NCBI RefSeq assembly: GCF_014898155.1
Contig: NZ_CP062938.1
Coordinates: forward strand, 1,426,001 to 1,490,000
Direction of reading: 5' to 3'
Origin: Bifidobacterium eulemuris
Lineage (GTDB): Bacteria > Actinomycetota > Actinomycetes > Actinomycetales > Bifidobacteriaceae
Length of the DNA: 64,000 nucleotides
How positions within the stretch are numbered: the stretch's first letter is position 1; every line of letters begins with the position of its first letter. Positions 55,870 to 64,000 of this stretch are shown piece by piece. The notes below the pieces were generated by a model. The model did not search any database and was not told where the DNA came from. It saw only the letters and a program-made list of their open reading frames with translations. Made by a program: the position numbers and the translations under genes.

Positions 55870-57255
55870 CTATCGCAGGGGCAGGAGCACGGTGAGTTCG
55901 AACCAGTGGTCTTTGGGGCCGACGGTGAGGGTGCCGCCGTATTGGGCGACGGTGTGGCGCACGCTTTTGAGGCCGAAGCCGTGGTAGCGCTTGTCGCGTT
56001 TGGTGGTGGCGGGCAGATCATCGTTCGCCGACGCCGGCAAGGCACGCGTGGTGCCGGCACCTCCGTCGGCGCCACGCCCCGCACCGACACCGCCAAGCGC
56101 GCCGGTATCCGCGTCCATCAGGTAGTTTTCCACGCGCACGAGCGCGAAACCGTTCGCCTCGGAGACCGAGACGTGGATCAGTCGCTTGGCGGGGTCGGCG
56201 ATACGCCGTTCGTATTCGATGGCGTTGTCGAGCGCATTGCCGAATATCGTGCAGATATCCATCTCGTTCACGCGCGCGAGCAATGCGCCGTCGGCCACGC
56301 AGGTCAGCTCGATGCCGTCCTTCGCGCACACCAGTCCTTTGGCGGTGAGCATGGTGTCAAGCACCGCATTGCCGGTTTTGTATTGTGCCTCGTATGTTTT
56401 GATGCCCCGTTCGATGTCGTCGAGGTAGCGTTCGCGCCGGTCCGGGTCGCTTTCGCGCCGCAACACCGCGATCTGGTGTTTGAGATCGTGGTATTTGTGG
56501 TTGATGACGGCCACGCTTTCCTTCGACTGCTGGTATTGCGCGTATTGCATGTCGAGCAGGTTGCGGATCGAGTCCAGCTCTTTGCGCGCGTGGTTCTCGC
56601 ACAATTGGATATGGAAGGCGTACATGAAGGCCACGCCGCCGAACCCTACCAGTGTGCGGATGTTGAACACTTCGGTACCGATGGTGCTGGTGAACGGGGT
56701 GGCGGTGGACACATAGCTCAGATTGCTCAACGCGAATGTGGTGTCCGCGATGATCACCGCCGTGAGCAGCTCATGTCCGGTGACGTCGGGCGCGGCGAGG
56801 TCGGGCCGCCGCTCCAGCAGCACCACCGCGCCGAACACGGCGCCGTACACCACCAGCAGCATCAGCGCCTGCACCCAAACGGCCTGGCTCCAGCCGTACC
56901 GCGACACCATATGGAAGTACAGCTGCCATTCGATGGACGCGGCGAATTCGGCGAGCAGGAACGCGCGCATCAGCCAGTAGACGGCGGTGACGGCGGTGAA
57001 GCGGCAGCACGCCCATATCGTCAGCAGCATGATGCCCAACGCGATCGCCATACCCGGCAGCCACAGGGCCACCGGCACAATGCCGATGCCGATCTGCACC
57101 AGAACCAACGCCGCGAGCGAGACCGCCGCCACCGCCACATCGCGCGGGCGGGGCAGCTTGCGCACGCATAGGCCGATGATCACCATGCACGACAGCCATT
57201 CGGCGAGCGCCGTGTAGATTTTCGGAATATCGGGGATGACGCCGACGCTGTTCAT
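55870..57255 (-). CDS. GHKL (AgrC-type) sensor histidine kinase
   Basis: The 461-residue protein has six or seven membrane helices (about residues 10-230), a coiled segment, the phospho-acceptor region INHKYHDLKHQIAVLR, and a GHKL ATPase with DICTIFGNALDNAIEYERR and HGFGLKSVRHTVAQYGG. The DLKHQI pattern is that of peptide- or small-molecule-sensing AgrC-type kinases. A Gly/Ala-rich insertion lies between the N and G boxes. The ATG overlaps the response regulator stop (ATGA). It probably responds to an extracellular signal; no peptide gene is seen nearby. Confidence 0.9.
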   Translation of the reverse strand: MNSVGVIPDIPKIYTALAEWLSCMVIIGLCVRKLPRPRDVAVAAVSLAALVLVQIGIGIVPVALWLPGMAIALGIMLLTIWACCRFTAVTAVYWLMRAFLLAEFAASIEWQLYFHMVSRYGWSQAVWVQALMLLVVYGAVFGAVVLLERRPDLAAPDVTGHELLTAVIIADTTFALSNLSYVSTATPFTSTIGTEVFNIRTLVGFGGVAFMYAFHIQLCENHARKELDSIRNLLDMQYAQYQQSKESVAVINHKYHDLKHQIAVLRRESDPDRRERYLDDIERGIKTYEAQYKTGNAVLDTMLTAKGLVCAKDGIELTCVADGALLARVNEMDICTIFGNALDNAIEYERRIADPAKRLIHVSVSEANGFALVRVENYLMDADTGALGGVGAGRGADGGAGTTRALPASANDDLPATTKRDKRYHGFGLKSVRHTVAQYGGTLTVGPKDHWFELTVLLPLR

Positions 57256-57974
57256 TTGGCGACCGCGCCCAGATAGTTGGCGAGCGCGTCGAGCAGTTCG
57301 CGCTGTTTGGCGCGGCTGACCATCACCAGGTCGCCGCCGACCTTCGCATAGCCGTCTTCGACGCCCCTCACGTGGGCGAGGTTGACGAGATAGCCTTTGT
57401 TGCAGCGGAAGAAGCCTTCGTCGCGCAGCCGCTCCTCCACCTCCTTCATGGACGCGGTGGTGGATTCGAACACGCCCTCCTTGGTGTGGTAGGCGAGACG
57501 GTGGCCGCTGCTTTCGATCCACAGAATCGACGAGACGGGCACGCGGCTGGTGCTGTTTTTGGCTGTGATGGTCACGTAGGTCTCCTCGCGGCGGCGCATG
57601 CGGGAGATCGCGCGGCCAAGCCGTTGGGTGAACGCGAAGTAGGAGATGGGTTTGAGCACGTAGTCGAGCGCGTCCACTTTGTAGCCTTGGATCGCGTATT
57701 GGGCCATGTTGGTGATGAACATGATGACGACTTCGCGGTCGATCTCGCGGATGCGTTCGGCGGCGGTCATGCCGTCCATCGAAGCCATTTCGATATCCAT
57801 AAGGATGATGTCGTAGGCGGTGCGGTAGTTCGCGACGATGTCCTCGCCGTCGGGGAAGCGGGTAATGACGAAACGTTCGCCGATCTCCTCGCCGTATCGC
57901 GTAAGGTAGTTCTCAAGCGTGCGCGCGTATTCCGTTTCGTCTTCGACGATGGCGACCTGTATCACCGCTTCCAT
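57252..57974 (-). CDS. LytTR family response regulator
   Basis: The 240-residue protein has a receiver domain (VAIVEDETEYARTLENYL; acceptor Asp in DIILMDIEMASMDG; conserved Lys in YVLKPISYFAF) and a C-terminal LytTR domain (TSRVPVSSILWIESSGHRL, FFRCNKGYLVNLAHV). The ATG has AGGAGG only two bases upstream; a GTG three codons later (57965) has it eleven bases upstream, so the exact start is uncertain. Two 23-bp direct repeats lie 120-165 nt upstream, a spacing that fits LytTR binding sites. Confidence 0.9.
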   Translation of the reverse strand: MEAVIQVAIVEDETEYARTLENYLTRYGEEIGERFVITRFPDGEDIVANYRTAYDIILMDIEMASMDGMTAAERIREIDREVVIMFITNMAQYAIQGYKVDALDYVLKPISYFAFTQRLGRAISRMRRREETYVTITAKNSTSRVPVSSILWIESSGHRLAYHTKEGVFESTTASMKEVEERLRDEGFFRCNKGYLVNLAHVRGVEDGYAKVGGDLVMVSRAKQRELLDALANYLGAVAK

Positions 57975-58095
57975 CACCTCCTGGCGGAGCCTCGACGCCC
58001 CGAGCCCATCATAACTGACGGCTTCAAGGTAGCCACTCCGCGACCACATGCGAAGACGCCAGTTTTCCTTGGAAAATCAAGGAAAACCATACCAG

Positions 58096-58141
58096 ACCTT
58101 GAAAAAAGCAAATGGCGAACCTTGAAGAATGCAAATGGCGG
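58096..58141. promoter_or_regulatory. Two 23-bp direct repeats, possible LytTR binding sites
   Basis: ACCTTGAAAAAAGCAAATGG and ACCTTGAAGAATGCAAATGG begin 23 bp apart. LytTR regulators bind paired direct repeats spaced about two helical turns. The site lies between the response regulator gene and the divergent YhgE operon. Confidence 0.45.
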
Positions 58142-58165
58142 CGGGGTGGTGTACGCTACTGGAGG

Positions 58166-58207
58166 CGTAGCGCTACGGCAAACGTATCGCTACGCATATC
58201 GTAGCGA
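58166..58207. promoter_or_regulatory. Two palindromes upstream of the YhgE operon, probable TetR operator
   Basis: CGTAGCGCTACG is a perfect 12-bp palindrome (58166-58177). TCGCTACG-N5-CGTAGCGA is a second with 8-bp arms (58187-58207). Both share the half-site CGTAGCG, and they end 22 nt before the start codon. The TetR gene at the end of the same operon is the likely partner. Confidence 0.6.
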
Positions 58208-58229
58208 ACACGTCGATCAGGGGGAATCC

Positions 58230-60983
58230 GTGGGCAATATCCTCGCCATACTCAAACGCGATATCCTGCGCCTGCTCAAGGTGCCCACCGCGTGGGTGAT
58301 CATCCTCGGCCTGTCCGTGCTGCCGTCGTTCTACGCGTGGGTCAACATCATCGGATTCTGGGATCCATACGGCAACACCGCCAGTCTGCAGATCTCGGTG
58401 GCCAACAACGACCAAGGATCAACCACCGAAACCCTTGGCGAAGTCGACCTCGGCAGCCAGATCGTCGACCAGCTGAAAGAGAACCACGACATCGGCTGGC
58501 GGTTCACCAACGCCGATCAGGCCATGGACGACGTGCGCTCCGGCGACAGCTACGCCGCCATCATCATCCCCGAGGATTTCAGCGAACGTCTGGCCTCGCT
58601 GTTCAGCGGGGACGGCGAACGGCCGGAACTCGAATACTACGTCAACGAGAAAACCAGCCCCATCGCCCCCAAAGTCACCGATTCCGCAGCCAACACCGTG
58701 GACCAACAGGTGAACTCCGCGTTCGTCTCCACCGTCAGCGAGGTCGTCACCCAAGCGCTGAACGACGCCAGCGACCAGGCCTCCGCCTCGGCCGACGAGG
58801 CCAGTTCGAACACGGTGTCCACGCTGCGCACGGTGCTGGACAATCTCGGCAAGGTGCGCGATTCCATCGCCACATTCGACGAACAGGCCAGCGACACTCC
58901 CGACGACATCCAAAACGCCAAACAGGCGCTGCAATCCGCACGCCAGCTCGGCAGCGACGCCAGCCAAAGCCTGAACACCGTCTCCGGACTCATCGCCTCG
59001 ACGCAAACCTCGCTCAACGGATTCATCTCCTCGTCCTCGTCGGCGCTCGACCAAGGCAACAGCCTGCTCTCGCAAGCCACCACGCAGACCACGGGCGCGG
59101 TGTCCACGCTCGCCGGCAATATCACCACCGCCAACGGGCATGTGGGCGGAGCTCTGGCCACCCTGCAAGACATCAACGACCGTCTCGACCAGACCATCGA
59201 CGATCTGGAGACGCTACTGCCCGAAAATTCCGACGTGACGAACCAGCTGCGCGAGGCGAACACGCGCACCGGCGAGGCCATCGACTCGCTTTCCGCGCTG
59301 AACGCGTCGCTCGAGCAGACCGCCACCGACACCGGCGACCTGGCGACCAATCTCAATTCGTCCACGCAAACCGTCCTATCCAACGCGCAGACCGCGCGCC
59401 GCACCCTCATGGACGGCGCGCTGCCGCAGCTCAGCACCGGACTGACCACGCTCGGCGGCACCGCCGGCACGCTCAGCGGGCAGATCGCCAGTCAATCGAC
59501 GCTGCTCGATCAGGCCGACCTCATCCTCGACCAGGTGGACGAGGCCGTGGCCAACGCACGTGAGGCGCTGGCCGACGCCGATTCCTCGATCGCCGGGCTC
59601 GAAACGCGGCTGAGCACCACCATCACCGACATCAGCGCGCTGTCCACCTCCAGCCTGCTGTCCGAACTCTTCGGAGGCGACGGCGATTTGGACGTCAACG
59701 CCATCGCCGATTTCATGCTCTCCCCCACCGTGCTCGACACCAAAACCGTCTATCCGGTGAATTCCTACGGCTCCGGCATGGCGCCGCTGTTCACCAATCT
59801 GGCCTTGTGGGCCGGCGCGTTCATGCTGGTGGCGCTGATCCGGCTGGAAAGCGACGACGACGGCATCGAGGACCTGACCGTCACGCAGGCGTATATGGGC
59901 CGATGGGCGCTGCTGGCGATCGTCGCCGCCGCTCAGGGGGTGATCGCCACCGTGGGCGACCTGATCATCGGCGTGCAGACGGTGAACGCCGCCGCCTTCA
60001 TCCTCACCGGCGTCATCGCCTCGCTGGTGTACATCTCCGTCGCCTACATGCTCGCCGCAACATTCCAGCACGTGGGCAAGGCGCTGATCATGGTGATGAT
60101 CATCGTGCAGATCCCCGGCGCGGGCGGCATGTACCCCATCGAGATGATGCCCGACTTCTTCCGCAACCTGCATCCCTTCTTCCCCTTCACCTACGCGATC
60201 GACGCGTTCCGTGAAACCATCGCCGGATTCTACGGTGCCACATGGGTGGCCAGCTTAGCGAAGCTGCTGCTGTTCGCGGTGCTCGCGTTCGCCGTGGGAC
60301 TGTACGTGCGGCCGCTGCTGGCGAACCTCAACCGTCTGTTCGCGCGCGAGATCGCCGAAAGCGACATCCTCAACGGCGAACCGACGCTGCTTAAAGGCCA
60401 CGAGTACCGCATCTCGCAGATCGTGCAGGCCCTGGCCGACCATGACGAGTACCGCACGGCCATCGAGGCGCGGGCGGCCCGGTTCACCACCCTGTATCCC
60501 CGGCTCAAGCACGGCGCGCTGATCGTGGGATTCGTGGTCCCCGGCATCCTGGCCATCACCTTCTCCCTGACCACCGGTGCGAAACTGGTGGTGTTGGGCA
60601 CCTGGGCGGTATGGGTGCTGATCATCATCCTGTTCCTCATGATCATCGAATTCATGCACGACAGCATGCGGCGGCAGGTGGCCCTCGGAAACCTAAGCGA
60701 CGACGAGATCCGCGCCACCCTCGCGCAACGGCGACGCAGCACACGGACCAGCCGACGTGCGGCCGCCGCGCGCTCCATGCGAGGCGCGCAACACGACTCC
60801 ACCACCCGTCATTCCGAGCGGAGCCCGGAGGGCGGAGTCGAGGAATCCTCGCAGGAGAGATCCTTCGACTCCGGCTTCGCCTCCGCTCAGGATGACGAGG
60901 AAAAAGAGGCCCGTTCCGCCCAGGATGGGGCCGAAGACAAACAGGAACAATACACCGAACGTACCGAAAGGAGTGACGCATGA
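58230..60983 (+). CDS. YhgE/Pip family membrane protein, first of a pair
   Basis: These large proteins (also called phage-infection-protein-like) resemble ABC-2 permeases and type VII EsaA. The 917-residue protein begins MGNILAILKRDILRLLKVPT, has one N-terminal membrane helix (AWVIILGLSVLPSFYAWVNI), a long outside region rich in Ala/Ser/Thr/Asp/Gln heptads (about residues 170-500), and five C-terminal helices (from MAPLFTNLALWAGAFMLVAL). CAGGGGGAATCC precedes the GTG. The last 60 residues are encoded by a REP-like palindrome. The stop overlaps the next start. Confidence 0.85.
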   Translation: MGNILAILKRDILRLLKVPTAWVIILGLSVLPSFYAWVNIIGFWDPYGNTASLQISVANNDQGSTTETLGEVDLGSQIVDQLKENHDIGWRFTNADQAMDDVRSGDSYAAIIIPEDFSERLASLFSGDGERPELEYYVNEKTSPIAPKVTDSAANTVDQQVNSAFVSTVSEVVTQALNDASDQASASADEASSNTVSTLRTVLDNLGKVRDSIATFDEQASDTPDDIQNAKQALQSARQLGSDASQSLNTVSGLIASTQTSLNGFISSSSSALDQGNSLLSQATTQTTGAVSTLAGNITTANGHVGGALATLQDINDRLDQTIDDLETLLPENSDVTNQLREANTRTGEAIDSLSALNASLEQTATDTGDLATNLNSSTQTVLSNAQTARRTLMDGALPQLSTGLTTLGGTAGTLSGQIASQSTLLDQADLILDQVDEAVANAREALADADSSIAGLETRLSTTITDISALSTSSLLSELFGGDGDLDVNAIADFMLSPTVLDTKTVYPVNSYGSGMAPLFTNLALWAGAFMLVALIRLESDDDGIEDLTVTQAYMGRWALLAIVAAAQGVIATVGDLIIGVQTVNAAAFILTGVIASLVYISVAYMLAATFQHVGKALIMVMIIVQIPGAGGMYPIEMMPDFFRNLHPFFPFTYAIDAFRETIAGFYGATWVASLAKLLLFAVLAFAVGLYVRPLLANLNRLFAREIAESDILNGEPTLLKGHEYRISQIVQALADHDEYRTAIEARAARFTTLYPRLKHGALIVGFVVPGILAITFSLTTGAKLVVLGTWAVWVLIIILFLMIIEFMHDSMRRQVALGNLSDDEIRATLAQRRRSTRTSRRAAAARSMRGAQHDSTTRHSERSPEGGVEESSQERSFDSGFASAQDDEEKEARSAQDGAEDKQEQYTERTERSDA
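60811..60894. repeat. REP-like palindrome inside the YhgE reading frame
   Basis: The left half-site begins GTCATTCCGAGCGGAGCCCG, then GGAGTCGAGGAATC. The right half-site is GAGATCCTTCGACTCCGGCT followed by TCGCCTCCGCTCAGGATGAC. It is read in frame as the C-terminal tail of the YhgE protein (RHSERSPEGGVEESSQ...). Confidence 0.85.
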
Positions 60984-63142
60984 AGGCGATGTGGAGGCTT
61001 TTCGTCGGCGACGTCAGGCGCATCACCAGCAACGTCGTCTCCGTCATCATCGTGATCGGACTGGTGGCCATCCCCAGCCTGTTCGCCTGGTTCAACATCG
61101 CGGCCAGCTGGGATCCCTTCGACAACGTGAAGAATATGAAATTCGCCGTGGCCAACACCGACGAAGGCTACCAATCCGACCTCATCCCCGTCAAAATCTC
61201 CGTCGGCGACCAAGTGGTCAACGCCCTGCGCGCCAACAGCCAGCTCGACTGGACCTTCACCACGAAAAGCGAGGCCATCGAAGGCACCAAATCCGGCGAA
61301 TACTACGCGGCCATCATCATTCCGAAAACCTTCAGCGCCGATATGATGACCTTCTTCTCCGACGATGTCGAGCACGCGCAACTCACCTACCTGCGCAACG
61401 AGAAGAAAAGCGCGCTGTCGGCGAACATCACCGGGCAGGGCGCCGACGAGGTGGCCAACGAGATCAACACGACCTTCGCGCAGACCATGACCAGCACCGC
61501 GCTGGACATCATCTCGTCGCTCGCCGACCAGCTCAGCGACCCCGACGCGCAGACCATGCTCGCACGGTTCAACACCAACATCTCCGATTTCGCCACCCAA
61601 CTAACCGGCGCGGCCGACACCCTCGACACCATCGGCACGCTGGTCGACTCCGCGGACGATTTGCTGGACAGCTCCGCCACACTGCTCGAACAGACCTCCC
61701 AGGCCGCCACCGACACGCACGAGCAACTGTCCGACGCCAAACAAGGCATCACCAGCGTGGCCGACGCGCTCGACGGCAGCGCCAGCACCGTCACATCCTC
61801 GCTCGAAGCCAGCGCCGACAGCCTAAACTCCGTCTCCAACAGCATCGACGCGCTGTTCGACGACGCGGCCGACAACGCCTCCACCGCAGCGCAGGCCCTG
61901 CGCTCGCAGGCCGATACCGTCGCCACGCAGGCCCAGTCCTACCAGTCCATCCTCACCGCGCTGCAGAACGCCGGATACGCGGATTCCACCGCCGCGCAGG
62001 CCATCACGCGCGCCATCGATCAGCTCAACTCCCTGAGCACCGCCTTGGATGGCGCGGCGGACCAGGTCGAGTCCAGCGCCTCGGACACGGCGGCCCAGCG
62101 CGAACAGGTCCAACAGCTCATCACCCAAGCCACCGACTCCATCGGATCGGCCAAGCAGGATTTCAACGACAGCATCGCCCCGCAGATCAGCCAACTGTCC
62201 ACCACGGTATCCGACGCCTCGTCGCTGCTCGCCGACGACGCCTCCCAGCTCACGCAAACCCTGGAGCAGCTCGACGACACCGCCTCGTCCGCGGAAAGCC
62301 AACTGGCCGACATGCGTGAAATCCTCGACAGCACCGCCTCCCAACTGCGTACGGCCGGCGGCAAACTGGCGGATTTCAACACGAACCTGTCGCAGGCGCT
62401 GAACAGCGGCGATATGAGCCAGGTACGCGAAGTGCTCGGCGACGACACGGAGACGCTGGCCGCCTCGCTGGCGGCGCCGGTCACGCTCACACGCAAGGCC
62501 GTGTATCCGGTGGAGAACTTCGGCTCGTCGATGACGCCGTACTACACCTTCATCCCGTTGTGGACGGCCTCCATCCTTATTCTGCTCTCCGTCAAAACCA
62601 CCGTCTCGCGCCGCCGCCGCGAAGAGTTGGGAGACCCGAGCCCCAACCAGCTGTTCCTGGGGCGTTTCGGCGTGTTCGCCGTCATCTCGCTGCTGCAGAG
62701 CACGGTCAGCTGCGCGGGCAGCCTGCTGTTCCTGCGCGTGCAGGCCGTGCATCCGCTGCTGTTCATGCTCTCCGGCTGGGTGGGCGGACTGCTGTTCGCG
62801 TTCATCATGTACACGCTGGTGGTGAGCTTCGGCAATATCGGCAAGGCGATCGGCATGCTGCTGCTGGTGTTCCAGGTGTCCGGTTCGGCCGGATCCTACC
62901 CCATCCAGGTGCTGCCCGACTTCATGCAGGTGATCAGCCCGTTCCTGCCCATCACGCATGCCATACGCGCCATGCGCGCGGCGATCGCGGGCATCTACCA
63001 GAACGACTTCTGGGTTGAGATCGGCATCCTGCTGGCGTTCTCGCTGCCGTTCCTGCTGCTCGGACTGGTGCTGCGCAAGCCGCTCACTGGGCTGAACCGT
63101 TGGATCTCCGAACAGTTGGAACGCACCAAGCTCATCGGATAG
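60980..63142 (+). CDS. YhgE/Pip family membrane protein, second of the pair
   Basis: The 720-residue protein starts MKAMWRLFVGDVRRITSNVV after GAAAGGAG, overlapping the stop of the first YhgE gene by four bases. The layout is the same: an N-terminal helix (VVSVIIVIGLVAIPSLFAWF), a long Ala/Ser/Asp/Gln-rich helical outside region (about residues 150-490) and C-terminal helices (from MTPYYTFIPLWTASILILLS). The two probably act together, as YhgE pairs do in other actinobacteria and firmicutes. The substrate is not known. A TetR gene follows 67 nt downstream. Confidence 0.85.
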   Translation: MKAMWRLFVGDVRRITSNVVSVIIVIGLVAIPSLFAWFNIAASWDPFDNVKNMKFAVANTDEGYQSDLIPVKISVGDQVVNALRANSQLDWTFTTKSEAIEGTKSGEYYAAIIIPKTFSADMMTFFSDDVEHAQLTYLRNEKKSALSANITGQGADEVANEINTTFAQTMTSTALDIISSLADQLSDPDAQTMLARFNTNISDFATQLTGAADTLDTIGTLVDSADDLLDSSATLLEQTSQAATDTHEQLSDAKQGITSVADALDGSASTVTSSLEASADSLNSVSNSIDALFDDAADNASTAAQALRSQADTVATQAQSYQSILTALQNAGYADSTAAQAITRAIDQLNSLSTALDGAADQVESSASDTAAQREQVQQLITQATDSIGSAKQDFNDSIAPQISQLSTTVSDASSLLADDASQLTQTLEQLDDTASSAESQLADMREILDSTASQLRTAGGKLADFNTNLSQALNSGDMSQVREVLGDDTETLAASLAAPVTLTRKAVYPVENFGSSMTPYYTFIPLWTASILILLSVKTTVSRRRREELGDPSPNQLFLGRFGVFAVISLLQSTVSCAGSLLFLRVQAVHPLLFMLSGWVGGLLFAFIMYTLVVSFGNIGKAIGMLLLVFQVSGSAGSYPIQVLPDFMQVISPFLPITHAIRAMRAAIAGIYQNDFWVEIGILLAFSLPFLLLGLVLRKPLTGLNRWISEQLERTKLIG

Positions 63143-63209
63143 CGCCGGCTGCTCGCGTCTCGACGGCGAGACGCGGCCGCGCAAAGCATACGCAAGGAGA
63201 GAAGAGAAA

Positions 63210-63803
63210 ATGACCACAACGCACCCCACACCGGCGCCGCCTTCGCCGCGTTGCGAACGCACGCGCGAGGCCACCGACCGCAAAATCGTGCAGGCCACGC
63301 TGCAGATCGCCACATCGAAAGGCATCGGCGGCGTGACCATCGAGGAGGTGGCGCGCGTGAGCGGCGTTGCGAAAACCACCATCTACCGCCGTTACCGCAA
63401 CGCCGACGATCTGCTCGGCCAGGTGCGCTCCTGGCAGCTCGACGGACTGCAGGATCCGGGCGAGTTCAAGGCGACGCAGGCCGATTTCGCACGGATGATG
63501 AGTCAGGTGGTGCGCCGCTTCGATTCCGGCATCGGCATCAAGGCCGTCGGTATCGTGCTTTCCAGCGACGGCGAGTTCTTCCAGGGCATCCTCGACCAGG
63601 TGGTGATGCCGGCCAAGGCGCGGTTGAGCGAGTATGTGCGCCGGGGCGAGCAGGAGGGCGCGTTGCGGCACGGCATCGATGTGGATTTTCTGTTCGGCAC
63701 GATCGTGGGCTCGATGATCGCCTGCGAAACCCTGCACGGCAAGGTCGACGACGCCTGGGGCGCCAATATCAGCGCGCTCGTCTGGCCCAGCATCGCAGCG
63801 TAG
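63210..63803 (+). CDS. TetR family transcriptional regulator
   Basis: The 197-residue protein has a TetR HTH at about residues 20-65 (ATLQIATSKGIGGVTIEEVA, then VSGVAKTTIYRRYRNADDLL) and a C-terminal domain with SDGEFFQGILDQVV and GTIVGSMIACETL. GGAGAGAAGAGA precedes the ATG. It is the third gene of the YhgE operon, and the palindromes upstream of that operon are the natural operator, so self-regulation is likely. The ligand is unknown. Confidence 0.9.
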   Translation: MTTTHPTPAPPSPRCERTREATDRKIVQATLQIATSKGIGGVTIEEVARVSGVAKTTIYRRYRNADDLLGQVRSWQLDGLQDPGEFKATQADFARMMSQVVRRFDSGIGIKAVGIVLSSDGEFFQGILDQVVMPAKARLSEYVRRGEQEGALRHGIDVDFLFGTIVGSMIACETLHGKVDDAWGANISALVWPSIAA

Positions 63804-63819
63804 ACCGACGGGCCGCCGG

Positions 63820-63939
63820 CCTTCACGGGCGTGCCAAGACCTTCGCGAATGCACCCGGGCCTTCGCGAGTACACCGTAACCTTCACGAGCGCACCGGGGC
63901 CCTCGCGGACGCACCGGGACTCTCGCGGGCGCACCCGCG
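63820..63939. repeat. 20-bp tandem array after the TetR gene
   Basis: Six units of exactly 20 bp begin CCTTCGCG or CCTTCACG (63820, 63840, 63860, 63880, 63900, 63920) with a degenerate GCACCGGG half. The period equals that of the large hairpin at 38785, but the sequence is unrelated. Confidence 0.85.
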
Positions 63940-63965
63940 GTCCGGGATTCCGCCGGAATCCGCCG

Positions 63966-64000
63966 CTACTGGCTGACCGACGCCTCCTGACGCACGACCT
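63966..64000 (-). CDS. Possible C-terminal end of a minus-strand gene (cut by the right edge)
   Basis: The minus strand ends in codons that read VVRQEASVSQ followed by a TAG stop. With ten codons visible this is only a possibility, and no family can be named. Confidence 0.2.
   Translation of the reverse strand, partial: VVRQEASVSQ

Overview
This is a GC-rich actinobacterial chromosome segment, almost certainly from Bifidobacterium. The evidence is the gene set and style: clpB preceded by an HspR-type (HAIR) inverted repeat, amtB-glnB-glnD, murT-gatD, GluQ-RS, a LPLTG pilus locus with a class C sortase, strong AAAGGAGG ribosome sites next to apparently leaderless genes, and families of Bifidobacterium-like intergenic palindromes. 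No species call is attempted.

Layout. 1-5.8 kb: a GDPD (cut by the left edge), GluQ-RS, clpB and a fumarylacetoacetase-fold hydrolase, all on the minus strand. 5.8-14.3 kb: a sortase-dependent pilus locus on the minus strand, reading sortase, large tip pilin/adhesin, major pilin, then an HTH gene. The tip gene is broken twice, by an out-of-frame C8 tract and by a 1475-bp insertion sequence with a 5-bp target duplication. The HTH gene carries a 15-nt G tract (C on the plus strand) that leaves it out of frame here. 14.3-25 kb: a YggS-type PLP protein, a UbiB-like kinase with a small phasin-like partner, a ROK repressor with an AGE-family epimerase, and an unusual pair made of a solute-binding lipoprotein and a large Cache-like-MscS channel. 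25-30.6 kb: gatD and murT (lipid II amidation), dnaB, a cluster of seven DnaA-box-like sites, and a MATE exporter. 30.8-37.3 kb: nitrogen control (glnD without ACT domains, glnB, amtB), ftsY and a TetR regulator. 37.5-41.3 kb: a GT2 glycosyltransferase, a very large hairpin built of 20-bp tandem units, a PD-(D/E)XK-like protein, a toxin-antitoxin pair and a tRNA-Lys. 41.5-50 kb: an AsnC-domain protein, membrane proteins, two Met/Gly-rich surface proteins (one a predicted beta-helix), a DUF4143-type ATPase and an esterase. 50.5-58 kb: a GH43-GtrA-GH3 operon and a LytTR two-component system. 58-63.8 kb: two YhgE/Pip-type membrane proteins and a TetR regulator.

How the genes work together. AmtB, PII and GlnD form the ammonium-sensing module, with GlnR-like direct repeats upstream of amtB. 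MurT-GatD amidates lipid II. The ROK repressor probably controls the AGE epimerase through an inverted repeat that brackets the promoter. The TetR gene at the right end probably controls the YhgE pair through palindromes just upstream. The pilus locus looks built for phase variation, with two homopolymer tracts.

The most unusual content is non-coding: three copies of a three-box GTTTGGTGTG element with fixed spacing, two copies of a four-box GTTAGCGGTAGTG element with identical geometry, several degenerate tandem arrays of exact 16-, 20- or 23-bp period, and a dispersed palindrome family, one copy of which is translated in frame as the tail of a YhgE protein.
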